From Caballeronia sp. TF1N1 (lineage in GTDB: Bacteria; Pseudomonadota; Gammaproteobacteria; Burkholderiales; Burkholderiaceae), in assembly GCF_022878925.1 (NCBI RefSeq), contig NZ_CP084627.1:1364001-1428000 (forward strand): 64,000 nucleotides of DNA, written 5' to 3'. The notes below the pieces were generated by a model. It made no database searches. It saw only the letters and a list, made by a program, of their open reading frames with translations, and was not told the DNA's origin. Shown here piece after piece: positions 40,315-50,070 of the stretch; the stretch's first letter is position 1, and the number at the start of each line of letters is the position of its first letter. The position numbers were made by a program, and so were the translations under genes.

Positions 40315-41106
40315 ATGACTCAACTCGCATCGAAATCGCTCGCCGGCAAGACCGCGCTCGTCACCGGCTCGACGAGCGGCATCGGCTTAGGCATTGCCAC
40401 GGCGCTTGCGCAAGCCGGCGCGAATCTCGTGCTGAACGGCTTCGGCGATGTGAACGGCGCCCTCGCGCAGATCGAAGCCATCGGCGTGAAAGCGGTGCAT
40501 CACGACGCCGATATGACCAAGCCCGGCGAAATCGAAGCCATGCTCGCCTTCGCCAACGAAACCTTCGGCGCGGTCGATATTCTCGTGAACAACGCAGGCA
40601 TCCAGCATGTCGCGACCATCGACCAGTTCCCGGTGGAACGCTGGGACGCGATCATCGCCATCAATCTCAGCTCGGCGTTTCACACCATGCGCGTCGCGCT
40701 GCCCGGCATGCGCGAGCGCGGCTGGGGACGCGTCATCAACATCGCTTCGGTGCACGGACTCGTCGGGTCGGTCGGCAAGTCCGCTTATGTGGCGGCCAAG
40801 CACGGCATCCTCGGACTCACGAAGGTCGCCGCGCTCGAGAACGCGCGCAGCGGCGTGACGGTCAACGCCATCTGCCCCGGCTTCGTGCATACGCCGCTCG
40901 TGCAGAAGCAGATCGACGATCTCGCCGCACGCGAATCGCTCTCGCCCGACGACGCCCGCGCGAAGTTGCTCGGCGAGAAGCAGCCGTCGGCGCAATTCGT
41001 GACGACGGAGCAGATCGGCGATCTCGCCGTGTTCCTCTGCTCCGACGCCGCGAGCGAAATGCGCGGTTCGGAGTTGAAGATCGACGGCGGCTGGAGCGCG
41101 CAATAA
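40315..41106 (+). CDS. D-3-hydroxybutyrate dehydrogenase
   Basis: 263-residue SDR interconverting 3-hydroxybutyrate and acetoacetate in polyhydroxybutyrate turnover. T-G-S-T-S-G-I-G-L-G-I-A, N-N-A-G-I-Q-H-V, the Y-V-A-A-K catalytic motif, and Q-K-Q-I-D-D-L-A near the substrate lid are typical of BdhA. Divergent from the ester-cyclase-like gene, with a 154-bp region between. Confidence 0.92.
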   Translation: MTQLASKSLAGKTALVTGSTSGIGLGIATALAQAGANLVLNGFGDVNGALAQIEAIGVKAVHHDADMTKPGEIEAMLAFANETFGAVDILVNNAGIQHVATIDQFPVERWDAIIAINLSSAFHTMRVALPGMRERGWGRVINIASVHGLVGSVGKSAYVAAKHGILGLTKVAALENARSGVTVNAICPGFVHTPLVQKQIDDLAARESLSPDDARAKLLGEKQPSAQFVTTEQIGDLAVFLCSDAASEMRGSELKIDGGWSAQ

Positions 41107-41204
41107 AGCGCCCAGCGAAGCGGCACCGATATCGGCACGAAACGCACGCCTCGTCACGCGCACGACGCGCCAGATGCGTGCTATCGACGAAGCAGTGAAC
41201 CGCG

Positions 41205-41422
41205 TATGACGATCATCATGGAAGTGGCGAAAGCCAGCAGCGAGCAGGCGGATGGATCGCGCAAGTGAATCAGGCAGTCTCGCATCTCGACGATTCGACC
41301 CAGCAGAACGCGGCGCTGGTCGAACAGGCGGCGGTGACGGCCAAGCGCCTGGCGAAGTGGCGGCGGTGCTGGAGGAAGCGGTAAGATTGTTCACGGTCGC
41401 CGGCCCAAAAGCGACGGCTTGA
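41205..41422 (+). pseudogene. 3' fragment of a methyl-accepting chemotaxis protein gene
   Basis: In shifting frames it encodes A-S-S-E-Q-A-D-G, then V-N-Q-A-V-S-H-L-D-D-S-T-Q-Q-N-A-A-L-V-E-Q-A-A, then V-A-A-V-L-E-E-A-V-R-L-F-T-V. This is the conserved C-terminal signalling helix of chemoreceptors. At least two frameshifts (near 41254 and 41355) and absence of the 5' part show that the gene is dead. Confidence 0.85.
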
Positions 41423-41490
41423 GTCGGAGTTGGACCGCGAAGGCTTCCGCGCTTGATAATATCGGGCATTGCCAACAAGGAGTGCCCCAC

Positions 41491-41724
41491 ATGACCGCAG
41501 AAGCCAACCGGCAAGAAGAAGCGCGCGCGATGGAACGCATCGTCAACGCGACGCGCCAGGTTCAATCCGCCTTTCTTGCCTTGCAGAAGCAGTTCGCGCC
41601 CGAGGGCGACGGCCGCCCGACGCAACTCGCGCTGACGGCCTTCGACGCCGCCCTGCAAGAGCTCGAAGAGGCGCAAGCCGCATTCGACACCATGCTCAAC
41701 GACTTGTTCGACGGCAACCGCTAA
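41491..41724 (+). CDS. small helical hypothetical protein
   Basis: 77 residues (M-T-A-E-A-N-R-Q), coiled-coil-like and rich in Glu, Gln and Ala (L-Q-E-L-E-E-A-Q-A-A-F). AAGGAG precedes the ATG at 41491. No membrane segment or known domain recognised. Confidence 0.68.
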   Translation: MTAEANRQEEARAMERIVNATRQVQSAFLALQKQFAPEGDGRPTQLALTAFDAALQELEEAQAAFDTMLNDLFDGNR

Positions 41725-41738
41725 GGCGGCCGCGGGCT

Positions 41739-43754
41739 TCAGCCGTTGCGCAACGCCGGCGCGTCCTCTTCGGGCGCGGACGGTCCTTCGAGCGCGGCTT
41801 CGCCATCCGAGGGATCGAGTCCGGTCCATGAGACGCCATCGGTCGATTGACGGCGCGCCGCCGCCACGCATGCCTCGACCAGTTCCTTAAACGACACCGC
41901 CGCCGAACTCGTGCGCACCAGCGCTTCGCCCTGCAGCGGACTTTCGGGGAACACGAGCCCCACGATCAGCTCGGCTGCCGGCGCACGCTGATGCAGGCGG
42001 CGCAAGAGATTGCGCAGATATGGCGGCGACTCGGCGGCATCGAACGAGACCACGCAGATGATCGACACGCCGTGCAGGTTCACTTCGCCGAAGCGTCCGC
42101 GCGAGAAGCGTTCGTAGCCCGCCAGATCGGCGCCCAGCCCGTGCTTCCTAAAGAGTTGCACCGCGATCGTCGCGGCCAGATCGTCCAGTTCGCTGCGCCC
42201 TGCAATGCACAACACCGACGCCGTGTGACCTTCCGCTTGCGCATCGAAATGCGGCGGCGGCGCTTCGTAGGCGAGCGGCACCGCTTCGTCCGGCGACTCC
42301 AGACTCGCGGGCGGATCTTCGCGATGAGGCGGCGGCAGCACGGCGGTATCGTCGGTTTCCTCCAGCCCTTCGATGATGTCGAGCGCCGACTCGTTGATGC
42401 GCCGCAACTGATCCACCGTCACCACGCCGCGCAGCACGTCGTTGTGCGCGAGCCGCAAGCCTTCGAGCGCGACTTCGTCGTAGTACGCGATCAGCGAGCG
42501 TTCCGTCAGCAGCGATTCCGCTTGCGCCAGCGCTTCGTCGGGATCGTTGGCAAGCAGGCGCTGATAGAAGTTTTCCGCAGGGGTGAGCGCTGGCCGGTCG
42601 CCGAACAGCACATCGAGAAATTCGAGGCGATCCACATGGCGCCCGAGAATCACGAGGCACAGCGTGAGCGGCGTCGACAGCACGAGACCGATTGGCCCCC
42701 AGATCCAGCTCCAGAAGATTGCCGCGACGATCACCGCGAACGGCGAAAGCCCCGTGCTGTGACCGTACAGGAGCGGCTCGACGATCTGTCCCGCGACGAT
42801 GTCGGTCACGCCGAACAACACGATGGTCCAGATCAGCATGGTCCAGCCGGGGCCAACCGCCGCCGCGAACACCACTGCGACGAGCGCGGCGATCCACGTC
42901 CCGACGTACGGCACGAAGCGCAGAAGCGCCGTCATCACGCCGAACAGCAATGCGCCCGGCACGCCGATAACCGCGAGCCCAATCGAAATGATGATGCCCA
43001 CGCTCACGTTGATGCCGAGTTGCGCCAGAAAATAGCGCGAAAGACGGCGCGCGGCTTCGTCCATCGCGGTGGTTGCCCGATGCAGATCGCGCGAGCCGAA
43101 TAGACGGATCAGCCGGTCGCGTAGATCTTCACGCTGCAACAGGATGAACACGGCGACCACCAGCACGATGCCCGTCGTTTCAAGCGGACTGATGACCGGC
43201 GAGAGAAAGCGCTGCGCCAGTTCCAGCGGCGACGGCGATGGTTCGTGCACTTCCACCGGCATCGGCTGATCGATCGGCGAGGCGGCGGGATTGTTCTCGG
43301 CGGTGCGCTGCTCCTGCTCGCGCGCGGGCGAAATGCGTTTGAGCGCACGCGATGCGCGCCCGAGAAATTCATCGGCGCGACCGACTGTCAGGCGCTGCAC
43401 GGAGTCGATCTTGCGTTCTACCGCGACCTGATACTTCGGCAGATCGCCCGCAAGTTGCGCGACCTGCGCGCCGATCAGCGCGCCGACAGCCGTCAGCACC
43501 GACAACGCCAGCAACACCGCGACGATCACTGATGGCACTTGCCCGAAGCGAATGCGCCGCAACATATCGACGAAAGGCGCGAGCAGAAAGCTCAGCAGAA
43601 TCGCGAGGATGATCGGAATAAGTACCGCGCGCCCGAAGTACAAAGCGCATATTACGATGACACCAGTCACCAGCGACGCCAGCGCGCGCAGGCCGGGCGC
43701 GTCGGGCGGCAGAATCTTAGCGGGTGGACGGCGCGAGCCGGGTGCGGGAGGCAT
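41739..43754 (-). CDS. AI-2E-family membrane permease with C-terminal extension
   Basis: 671 residues. The N-terminal half has about eight membrane helices of the AI-2E/YhhT family (V-L-I-P-I-I-L-A-I-L-L-S-F-L-L-A-P, G-A-L-L-F-G-V-M-T-A-L-L-R-F-V-P-Y-V-G). About 250 extra cytoplasmic residues follow, ending in a Rossmann-like region (A-S-V-L-C-I-A-G-R-S-E-L-D-D-L-A-A-T). Usual members are 350-400 residues. Substrate unknown. Confidence 0.88.
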   Translation of the reverse strand: MPPAPGSRRPPAKILPPDAPGLRALASLVTGVIVICALYFGRAVLIPIILAILLSFLLAPFVDMLRRIRFGQVPSVIVAVLLALSVLTAVGALIGAQVAQLAGDLPKYQVAVERKIDSVQRLTVGRADEFLGRASRALKRISPAREQEQRTAENNPAASPIDQPMPVEVHEPSPSPLELAQRFLSPVISPLETTGIVLVVAVFILLQREDLRDRLIRLFGSRDLHRATTAMDEAARRLSRYFLAQLGINVSVGIIISIGLAVIGVPGALLFGVMTALLRFVPYVGTWIAALVAVVFAAAVGPGWTMLIWTIVLFGVTDIVAGQIVEPLLYGHSTGLSPFAVIVAAIFWSWIWGPIGLVLSTPLTLCLVILGRHVDRLEFLDVLFGDRPALTPAENFYQRLLANDPDEALAQAESLLTERSLIAYYDEVALEGLRLAHNDVLRGVVTVDQLRRINESALDIIEGLEETDDTAVLPPPHREDPPASLESPDEAVPLAYEAPPPHFDAQAEGHTASVLCIAGRSELDDLAATIAVQLFRKHGLGADLAGYERFSRGRFGEVNLHGVSIICVVSFDAAESPPYLRNLLRRLHQRAPAAELIVGLVFPESPLQGEALVRTSSAAVSFKELVEACVAAARRQSTDGVSWTGLDPSDGEAALEGPSAPEEDAPALRNG

Positions 43755-43992
43755 TTGAATTATTCGCTCGCTCGTGAGGAGGGAAAAGCGTCATCGGCGC
43801 AACGGACGTGTCACGCATTTGTCCGCATGAAGCAAGCGTCATGCCGCAATTCGGGTCAAAGGTGAGGGTTTGCGGGGCACCGCTAGGCGGCGCTATGAGG
43901 ATCATCGAAACAATCAGTTGGCGACGCGGGCACGCAGCGTGCGAAATTGTTGGCCCACTGTCACGCCCATGCGGCACTTTCACGGATAAATC

Positions 43993-44175
43993 ATGGGAGT
44001 CGATTCGCCCTGCATCAGCATCTGCAAGTTCGATGAAAAGACGGGCTTCTGCATTGGTTGCCTGCGCACGAAGGAAGAATGCAAGGAATGGAAGAAGATG
44101 AAGGACAAGCATCGCGTGCGGATAATCGATGAGCGCGGCAAGCGCAAAGCCAAACTCAAGAAACACAAGAAATAG
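43993..44175 (+). CDS. DUF1289-family protein
   Basis: 60 residues: S-P-C-I-S-I-C-K-F, G-F-C-I-G-C-L-R-T-K-E-E and W-K-K-M, the four-cysteine DUF1289 pattern, then a very basic tail. Probably a small metal-binding protein; no reaction known. Confidence 0.9.
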   Translation: MGVDSPCISICKFDEKTGFCIGCLRTKEECKEWKKMKDKHRVRIIDERGKRKAKLKKHKK

Positions 44176-44295
44176 CGCGCGCTTGAGACAAACGCTGGAC
44201 TGGTCGACGGTAGGGAGATCAGCGTTCGTCGCACGGCGCGGGTCTAGACTCAAGCAATGCGGACCGCTTCGCGCCGCCACCTCGGGAGTTTTGTC

Positions 44296-44598
44296 ATGAA
44301 CGTTCGCCTTTGTGTTCTTACGGGCTTGTTGGTCGCGGCGTCGAGCGCGTTTGCGCAGTTGCATCCGCCGAGTGCGGAAACGGATATGAGCGCGCCTCAG
44401 AACAACCCCAAGCTCATGCCGGACGCGCCGCTTGGAAGCCAGTACCCGACGCACGGGAATGCGCAGGCGGGAGAGTTGAATTTGAATCCGAGCGATCCGC
44501 GAGCGCAACTAGTCAATGGACTGCCTAACAACGCGAATAGTGGCGGGTATGGGTCGCCGCTGGCGGGGAACAAGGCGAATGTGCCGCCCCAGAATTAA
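44296..44598 (+). CDS. secreted Pro/Asn-rich small protein
   Basis: 100 residues with a signal peptide ending S-S-A-F-A and a Pro/Asn/Gly-rich mature part without cysteines. The inner ATG at 44296 starts the signal peptide directly, so the upstream ATG at 44257 was not used. Function unknown. Confidence 0.72.
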   Translation: MNVRLCVLTGLLVAASSAFAQLHPPSAETDMSAPQNNPKLMPDAPLGSQYPTHGNAQAGELNLNPSDPRAQLVNGLPNNANSGGYGSPLAGNKANVPPQN

Positions 44599-44808
44599 GG
44601 TGCGCGTGGCCCGCGGCGTCTGGTGCGCGTAGCAGTCTCGTCAACAATGAGCGCGCTTGCCCGGTAACTATTCCAAATCGCGGCTGATACGACCGTTCGC
44701 TTCGTTGGCTCGGCCACACGGCGCAAGGCGCTGTGTTTATCGCGGGCTGATGGCACTGTCCTTGCATAGGAAGCTAGCAACTCAACCAACGCGCGAACGG
44801 GGCGACTT

Positions 44809-45174
44809 ATGCAAATTCTGGTGTTGGACGACGATCGCGATTTCGCGGCAGGCATTGCTTCGCTGATCGGCAAACTGGGGCATCAGGTTCAGCTTGCTCA
44901 CGATTGCGGCGTCGCACGCGAACTTGCGCATGCACATACCTTCGATGTGATCCTTGCGGATGTCGAGCTACCCGATGGCGACGGCCGTGAAATGTGTGAG
45001 GGCTTGCGGGCCGAAGGCGCTTCTCACGATGCATACATGATCGCGATGACAGGGCGCACGGAATTGGGCGACAACGACTTTCCGTCGTTCGACGGGTATA
45101 TGCATAAGCCGGTGACGTTTAGTGGTCTCGAACGAGCGCTGGAGGAATGGCAGGCTGCGGCGGGACTAGATTGA
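44809..45174 (+). CDS. single-domain response regulator
   Basis: 121-residue receiver domain: acidic D7-D8-D9, phospho-acceptor D51 (I-L-A-D-V-E-L-P-D), M-T81 and K100-P. No output domain follows. No kinase gene is adjacent, so the partner is unknown. Confidence 0.9.
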   Translation: MQILVLDDDRDFAAGIASLIGKLGHQVQLAHDCGVARELAHAHTFDVILADVELPDGDGREMCEGLRAEGASHDAYMIAMTGRTELGDNDFPSFDGYMHKPVTFSGLERALEEWQAAAGLD

Positions 45175-45318
45175 TAGCGTAGGCGCGGCGGCGCGTCGTT
45201 GAACCGAACGCGCACTGGCCATAAACGAATATCTATCCGACAGTTCCGGCATAGTCGCGAAGACGTTGCTATCGGTCGTGCAGCGGCATCGATCGACTTG
45301 CGCTTCACGCGCTCGTTA

Positions 45319-46605
45319 TTAGCTCAGGGCTCGGCTCATTTCGCTCAGCGGCATATGTTGGATGCTGTCCAGGAGCCGAATTTCACCGGCGCTAGGCTGA
45401 GCAACGATGTTGACCTCTGCGCGCGTTCGTCCAATGGCGCCGGGCAGTTCAGCGAGCATCTTTTCCAAGTCCTTCTCCGCGCCCGACGCACGCATTCCGA
45501 GTTCTTCAGCAAACGCCAGCACATTTGCACGCGATATCTCGGTAAAGCGCCTTGCGTTGCCGATGGGCATGGAGAGCTCCACATGAGGCCAGCGCTCGCC
45601 GTGTTCATGGTACGAGGGCGTGTTATAGACGACTGTACTAACGAGATCATAGAAGGGTGCAAGTGCGTAGCCGGAAGAACGCGAGAAAAACGAAACGTTC
45701 TTCAGATGTGCATCCGCGTTGCCCACGAGGACGTTGAACACAGTCCATCTAAAAAGTGCGAGTCGGGCGAATGCTTTCGTTCCGAGCAGGGACACACACT
45801 CTCCAAGCGCTTTGGCGCTGGCGTTGTTGTATTTGAACGCTTTATCCTTGTTAAGCAGTTGGGTCGCATCGAGCATGTGAATTCGCGACATTGGTGCGCT
45901 CGCGACGTCACGATCAAAGCGGTCGATGACGTAACACGCCGAAGGCACGCGCAGAAAATGGGTATTGGGTATGGGCAAGCTCAACTGGCGCGCCAGCCGC
46001 GCGCAAAAGAACTCGTTGATGGCCGAATGAGGATAGCCGGCCATCCGCATATCCGGCTTGAGTAGATGCATGGATGGCTCGGCGCCCACTGGCTCGAACA
46101 ACTCATGTTTAGGGTGCTCTCCCGTCAGAATGATGAGCAGCTTTTGCTGAGCACCTGCCGCCGACATTCGCTTCGGCGAAGTCGCAGTCAGCGCGTGTGT
46201 CGGCATTGCCTGAATGCGCCTCTCGAGTTCTTCCAGCGCCAGCGGGGCCCGGTCAGCTCTAGGCTCGGTTTCACCCTCGGCCATTAGCGAAAGCGCACCG
46301 GCGGTTTCGCGACCGTAATAAGCGAGTAATCCCCATGCGTCGCTGGCATCCATCGACGCTTCCTTTGCGAGCGCCTCGCGCATGGCTTCTTCTGGAAGCA
46401 GGTTGTCGAAGAACCATTGCACAGGGCGCTTTGACGAGCCATCGACGACGCGGTCGCTGCTTAAAGGTAAAGCCGGCGATAGGGGAAAGGCATCCTTCGC
46501 TGCGACCCAGTGAGGATCATAGCCAAAGCTCCAGACACCGTTTTCATCGATTAGCGTACCAACGCGTCGCCCGTTGGCATAGGCAATCAAAGTTCGAGAC
46601 GTCAC
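45319..46605 (-). CDS. hipA: HipA-family serine/threonine kinase toxin
   Basis: 428 residues, close to E. coli HipA (440). Motifs: S-A-A-G-A-Q-Q-K-L-L-I (phosphate loop region), Y-V-I-D-R-F-D-R, N-V-L-V-G-N-A-D-A-H-L-K-N (catalytic loop) and A-P-F-Y-D-L-V (metal loop). HipA phosphorylates glutamyl-tRNA synthetase in E. coli; the target here is inferred. It starts 2 bp after the hipB stop. Confidence 0.93.
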   Translation of the reverse strand: MTSRTLIAYANGRRVGTLIDENGVWSFGYDPHWVAAKDAFPLSPALPLSSDRVVDGSSKRPVQWFFDNLLPEEAMREALAKEASMDASDAWGLLAYYGRETAGALSLMAEGETEPRADRAPLALEELERRIQAMPTHALTATSPKRMSAAGAQQKLLIILTGEHPKHELFEPVGAEPSMHLLKPDMRMAGYPHSAINEFFCARLARQLSLPIPNTHFLRVPSACYVIDRFDRDVASAPMSRIHMLDATQLLNKDKAFKYNNASAKALGECVSLLGTKAFARLALFRWTVFNVLVGNADAHLKNVSFFSRSSGYALAPFYDLVSTVVYNTPSYHEHGERWPHVELSMPIGNARRFTEISRANVLAFAEELGMRASGAEKDLEKMLAELPGAIGRTRAEVNIVAQPSAGEIRLLDSIQHMPLSEMSRALS

Positions 46606-46607
46606 GA

Positions 46608-46913
46608 TCAGGTTGCCTCAGGTGGAGTGTTTCGGCGCGACCGGCGTCGCTTCAATGCGGATTCGAGGCTTTCTTTTGTAAATGTCGTGCCGGGCGTTTC
46701 CAGGTAGAGATGCATGCCGAGTTCACTCAGCAACTGAAGCACCTTCCCGACCTGAGCCGTTTCCTTGCCCAACTCAATTTGAGTGATGAATTTAGGCGAT
46801 AGGCCAGTCGCCGTTGCCAACTCGTCGCGCTTGAAACCTTGCGCGATGCGTACGGCACGCACTAGCGCACCTAATGCGACAACATCTGTTATCTGGTTGC
46901 GTTGTTCAGTCAT
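46608..46913 (-). CDS. hipB: HipB-family antitoxin/repressor
   Basis: 101 residues with an XRE helix-turn-helix (F-K-R-D-E-L-A-T-A-T-G-L-S-P-K-F-I-T-Q-I-E-L-G-K). The start at 46913 is preferred because a longer frame to 46943 would read through the first operator. It neutralises HipA and represses the operon from the dyads upstream. Confidence 0.92.
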   Translation of the reverse strand: MTEQRNQITDVVALGALVRAVRIAQGFKRDELATATGLSPKFITQIELGKETAQVGKVLQLLSELGMHLYLETPGTTFTKESLESALKRRRSRRNTPPEAT

Positions 46914-46925
46914 GGCTGACCCCTC

Positions 46926-47041
46926 GTTCCCGCTCGGGAACATTATGCCACGCTGGCCTCAAATAGGCTGCCTTGGTATCCGCTCGGGAACGAAGGCCCT
47001 CAACAACTTGTAAAAATCGCATCTCGTACCCGCTCGGGAAC
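46926..47041. promoter_or_regulatory. three HipB operator dyads at 50-bp intervals
   Basis: GTTCCCGCTCGGGAAC at 46926-46941 (perfect dyad), GTATCCGCTCGGGAAC at 46976-46991 and GTACCCGCTCGGGAAC at 47026-47041. The start-to-start distance is exactly 50 bp twice, so all sites face nearly the same side of the helix. The remaining 47042-47306 shows nothing further. Confidence 0.85.
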
Positions 47042-47306
47042 GCAGGTCTCGGCGATGCATGCATTCCCGATATAGCCGCAGGATCTTGCAAATAGGAAAC
47101 AGCTTGCTCAAGCGGGAATTCCAGCCTCCCAAATACCTCACCGTTCTCCAAACAAGAACAGTGATTTGAATCCATCTGGTATTCAACTCAGCAGGACAAG
47201 TCCCCATACTTGGTTCGTACACGGAGAGACCCTCCGTAAAGGTCTGCAAAACGCGCCTCCGCGTCAGAAGACTGCCAACAACCAGCCATAAGGACTCAGG
47301 CCCGCC

Positions 47307-47927
47307 ATGAAGCTCTATCACCATCCCCTCTCCGGCCACTCCCACCGGGCGCGGCTTTTCTTGCACCTTCTTGCCCTGGATCAGGAAGAAGAAGTCGTCG
47401 ACCTCGCCGCCAACGCGCACAAGTCGCCTGAATTCCTGCGCCTGAATCGCTTCGGCCAAATCCCGGTGCTTACCGACGGCGATCACGTCATCGCCGATTC
47501 GAACGCCATCCTCGTCTACCTCGCGAAGAAAAGCGGCGATGCCCGCTGGCTCCCCGAAACGCCCCTCGAAGCGGCCCAGGTGCAACGCTGGCTCTCCGTT
47601 GCCGCAGGCCAGATCGCCTACGGCGCATGCGCGGCGCGTCTCGTCACCGTGTTCGGCCGGAAGTTCGATACCGAAGAAGTCATCGGCCGGGCGCACGCTT
47701 CGCTCGAAGTCATCGACGAAGAATTGCAGTCGCGCGACTGGATCGCCGATATCGGCAGCTCGCATCCGACCATCGCGGATGTCGCGCTCTACAGCTACAT
47801 CTCCAGCGCGCCCGAAGGCAACGTCGATTTGTCCGGTTATCGCCATGTGAACGCGTGGCTGGCGCGCGTGGAAGCGCTGCCCGGATTCATCGAGTTCCAA
47901 AAGACGGCGGCCGGGCTGCGGGCCTGA
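47307..47927 (+). CDS. glutathione S-transferase
   Basis: 206 residues. Thioredoxin-like N-terminal domain ([21 protein letters not shown]) and helical C-terminal domain ([10 protein letters not shown]). Lies 7 bp before the three-domain oxidoreductase, so probably co-transcribed; substrate unknown. Confidence 0.92.
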   Translation: MKLYHHPLSGHSHRARLFLHLLALDQEEEVVDLAANAHKSPEFLRLNRFGQIPVLTDGDHVIADSNAILVYLAKKSGDARWLPETPLEAAQVQRWLSVAAGQIAYGACAARLVTVFGRKFDTEEVIGRAHASLEVIDEELQSRDWIADIGSSHPTIADVALYSYISSAPEGNVDLSGYRHVNAWLARVEALPGFIEFQKTAAGLRA

Positions 47928-47934
47928 GACGATC

Positions 47935-50001
47935 ATGTCCTTCTCCAGTCCCGTCACGATGGACGCGCCGTGGCATCGCGGCGAAATCACGCTGCAGAAA
48001 ACCGCGGGCGTCTACGAGCGCATGCAGGAACAAGGGCGGCGCGTGGTGCGCAGCTTCATGCCGGAGCAGCATCGGCAATTCTTCGCGCAGCTGCCGTTCA
48101 TCGTCACGGGCGCGGTCGATCGAAACGGCGACGCCTGGGCCACGCTCCTCGCGGGCCGTCCCGGTTTTCTGCAAACGCCTGACGCGACGACTCTCGCCGT
48201 CAGGCATCCGCGCGACAAGAACGATCCCGCCGATGCCGGCATGAGCGATGGCGCATCGGTCGGCATGCTCGGCATCGAACTGCATACGCGGCGGCGTAAT
48301 CGCATGAACGGCGTGATTCATCGCCATGGCGACCGCGCGTTCGAAGTGGCCGTCGAGCAGAGCTTCGGCAATTGCCCGCAATACATTCAACTGCGCGATT
48401 TCGAATTCGTGCGCGAGCCTTCCGAGCCTTCGAACTCGAAGCCGATCGAAGAAGATCCGCACTCGCCACGCGCAAGGGCGATGATCGAACGCGCCGACAC
48501 CTTCTTCGTGGCATCGTATTTCGACCGCGAAGACGGGCATCGTCAAGTGGATGTGTCGCATCGCGGCGGCAAGGCGGGTTTCGTGCGCATCTCCGACGAT
48601 GGCGTGCTCACCATTCCCGACTTCGCGGGCAATCTCTTCTTCAACACGCTCGGCAATATTCTTGTGAACGGACGCGCCGGTCTGCTCTTCACGGACTTCG
48701 AAAGCGGCACGCTGCTGCAACTTACGGGCGACGCCGAAGTGCTCACCGATTCACCCGAAATCGCCGCGTTTCAAGGCGCGGAAAGGCTGTGGCGCTTCAC
48801 GCCGCGTCGTGTCGTGCTGTGCGAGAATGCGCTGCCCTTGCGCTGGGCGCTGCGCCGCGAAGGCTTTTCGCCCAATGCGCTGATGACGGGCGACTGGGCG
48901 GAGGCATCCGAACGCATGAAGGCGGCCGCGCTCGCCAACGCGTGGCGGCCGTTCAGGGTGAGCCGTATCGTCGATGAAAGCGATGTCATCCGCTCTTTCC
49001 ATCTGCAACCGGCGGATGGCGCGGGCATCGTGGCGCACGCGGCCGGCCAGCATTTGCCGATTCGCGCGCATCTTCCCGGCGAAGCGAAGCCGCTGATCCG
49101 CACGTACACGCTGTCGGTGGCGCCATCGGACGGGATGTATCGCATCAGCGTGAAGCGCGAAGGACGCGTGTCCGCGCATCTGCACGACACATTGAAAGTG
49201 GGCGATGTCGTCGAGGCGCGCGCGCCGGGGGGCGACTTCACCATCGACGCGCTGGAGCGACGCCCGGCCGTGCTGATCGCGGCGGGCGTCGGCATAACGC
49301 CGATGATTGCGATGCTGCGGCACGTCGTCTACGAAGGCCTGCGCAAGCGCCGCATCCGCCCGACGTGGCTGATCGTATCGGCGCGAACGCTCGCCAATCG
49401 CGCGTTCGCCGCCGAGATCGATGCACTCGTGCAAAGCGCGGGCGGCGCGGTGCGCGTGATTCGCGTGCTGAGCGACCCGCAAGGCGCGACCTTCAAGGAA
49501 GATTACGAGGTGTCGGGGCGGATCGATATCGACTTGTTGACGAGCTTTCTGCCGTTCAACGACTACGACTTCTATCTGTGCGGACCGGGCGCGTTCATGC
49601 AATCGCTCTACGATGGCTTGCGCGCGCTCAACGTGGCCGACACGCGCGTCCATGCCGAAGCCTTCGGTCCCGCATCGCTGCGACGCACGGCCGATCGCGG
49701 TATCGAGACGAAGCCGATGCCGCCAGCGGCCACGCAAGCCGTATCGGTGAGTTTCCTCAAGTCGGACAAGCGCGTGCAATGGTCGCCCGAAAGCGGCTCG
49801 TTGCTCGATCTGGCCGAAGCAAACGGCATCGACGCGGAGTTCAACTGTCGCGGCGGAACATGCGGCACGTGCAGGACGCGCATCAGGGAAGGCGCTGTGA
49901 CCTATGCAAGCGAGCCCGCGTTTCATGTCGGCGACGACGAAGCCTTGATCTGCTGCGCGCTTCCCGCGGAACAAAGCGCGCCGCTGCTACTCGATCTCTA
50001 G
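47935..50001 (+). CDS. three-domain oxidoreductase (PNPOx-like + FAD/NAD reductase + 2Fe-2S ferredoxin)
   Basis: 688 residues. The N-terminal pyridoxamine-phosphate-oxidase-like FMN domain (about 1-320) is followed by a ferredoxin-reductase module (R-T-Y-T-L-S-V, G-V-G-I-T-P-M-I-A-M-L, Y-L-C-G-P-G-A-F-M). A C-terminal plant-type ferredoxin closes it (C-R-G-G-T-C-G-T-C, later C-C-A-L-P). It looks like a self-contained NAD(P)H-to-substrate electron chain. Substrate unknown. Confidence 0.9.
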   Translation: MSFSSPVTMDAPWHRGEITLQKTAGVYERMQEQGRRVVRSFMPEQHRQFFAQLPFIVTGAVDRNGDAWATLLAGRPGFLQTPDATTLAVRHPRDKNDPADAGMSDGASVGMLGIELHTRRRNRMNGVIHRHGDRAFEVAVEQSFGNCPQYIQLRDFEFVREPSEPSNSKPIEEDPHSPRARAMIERADTFFVASYFDREDGHRQVDVSHRGGKAGFVRISDDGVLTIPDFAGNLFFNTLGNILVNGRAGLLFTDFESGTLLQLTGDAEVLTDSPEIAAFQGAERLWRFTPRRVVLCENALPLRWALRREGFSPNALMTGDWAEASERMKAAALANAWRPFRVSRIVDESDVIRSFHLQPADGAGIVAHAAGQHLPIRAHLPGEAKPLIRTYTLSVAPSDGMYRISVKREGRVSAHLHDTLKVGDVVEARAPGGDFTIDALERRPAVLIAAGVGITPMIAMLRHVVYEGLRKRRIRPTWLIVSARTLANRAFAAEIDALVQSAGGAVRVIRVLSDPQGATFKEDYEVSGRIDIDLLTSFLPFNDYDFYLCGPGAFMQSLYDGLRALNVADTRVHAEAFGPASLRRTADRGIETKPMPPAATQAVSVSFLKSDKRVQWSPESGSLLDLAEANGIDAEFNCRGGTCGTCRTRIREGAVTYASEPAFHVGDDEALICCALPAEQSAPLLLDL

Positions 50002-50070
50002 ATTGCGCGGCACGCCAGCATGCCCGAGAATGCACGGCAACTTCCCAGCCCGCAGGCCGTGCGCCCCAAC

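Noticed and set aside
40387..41871. 494-codon leftward frame
   Set aside because: Runs antisense to 3-hydroxybutyrate dehydrogenase and the chemoreceptor remnant; composition typical of a shadow.
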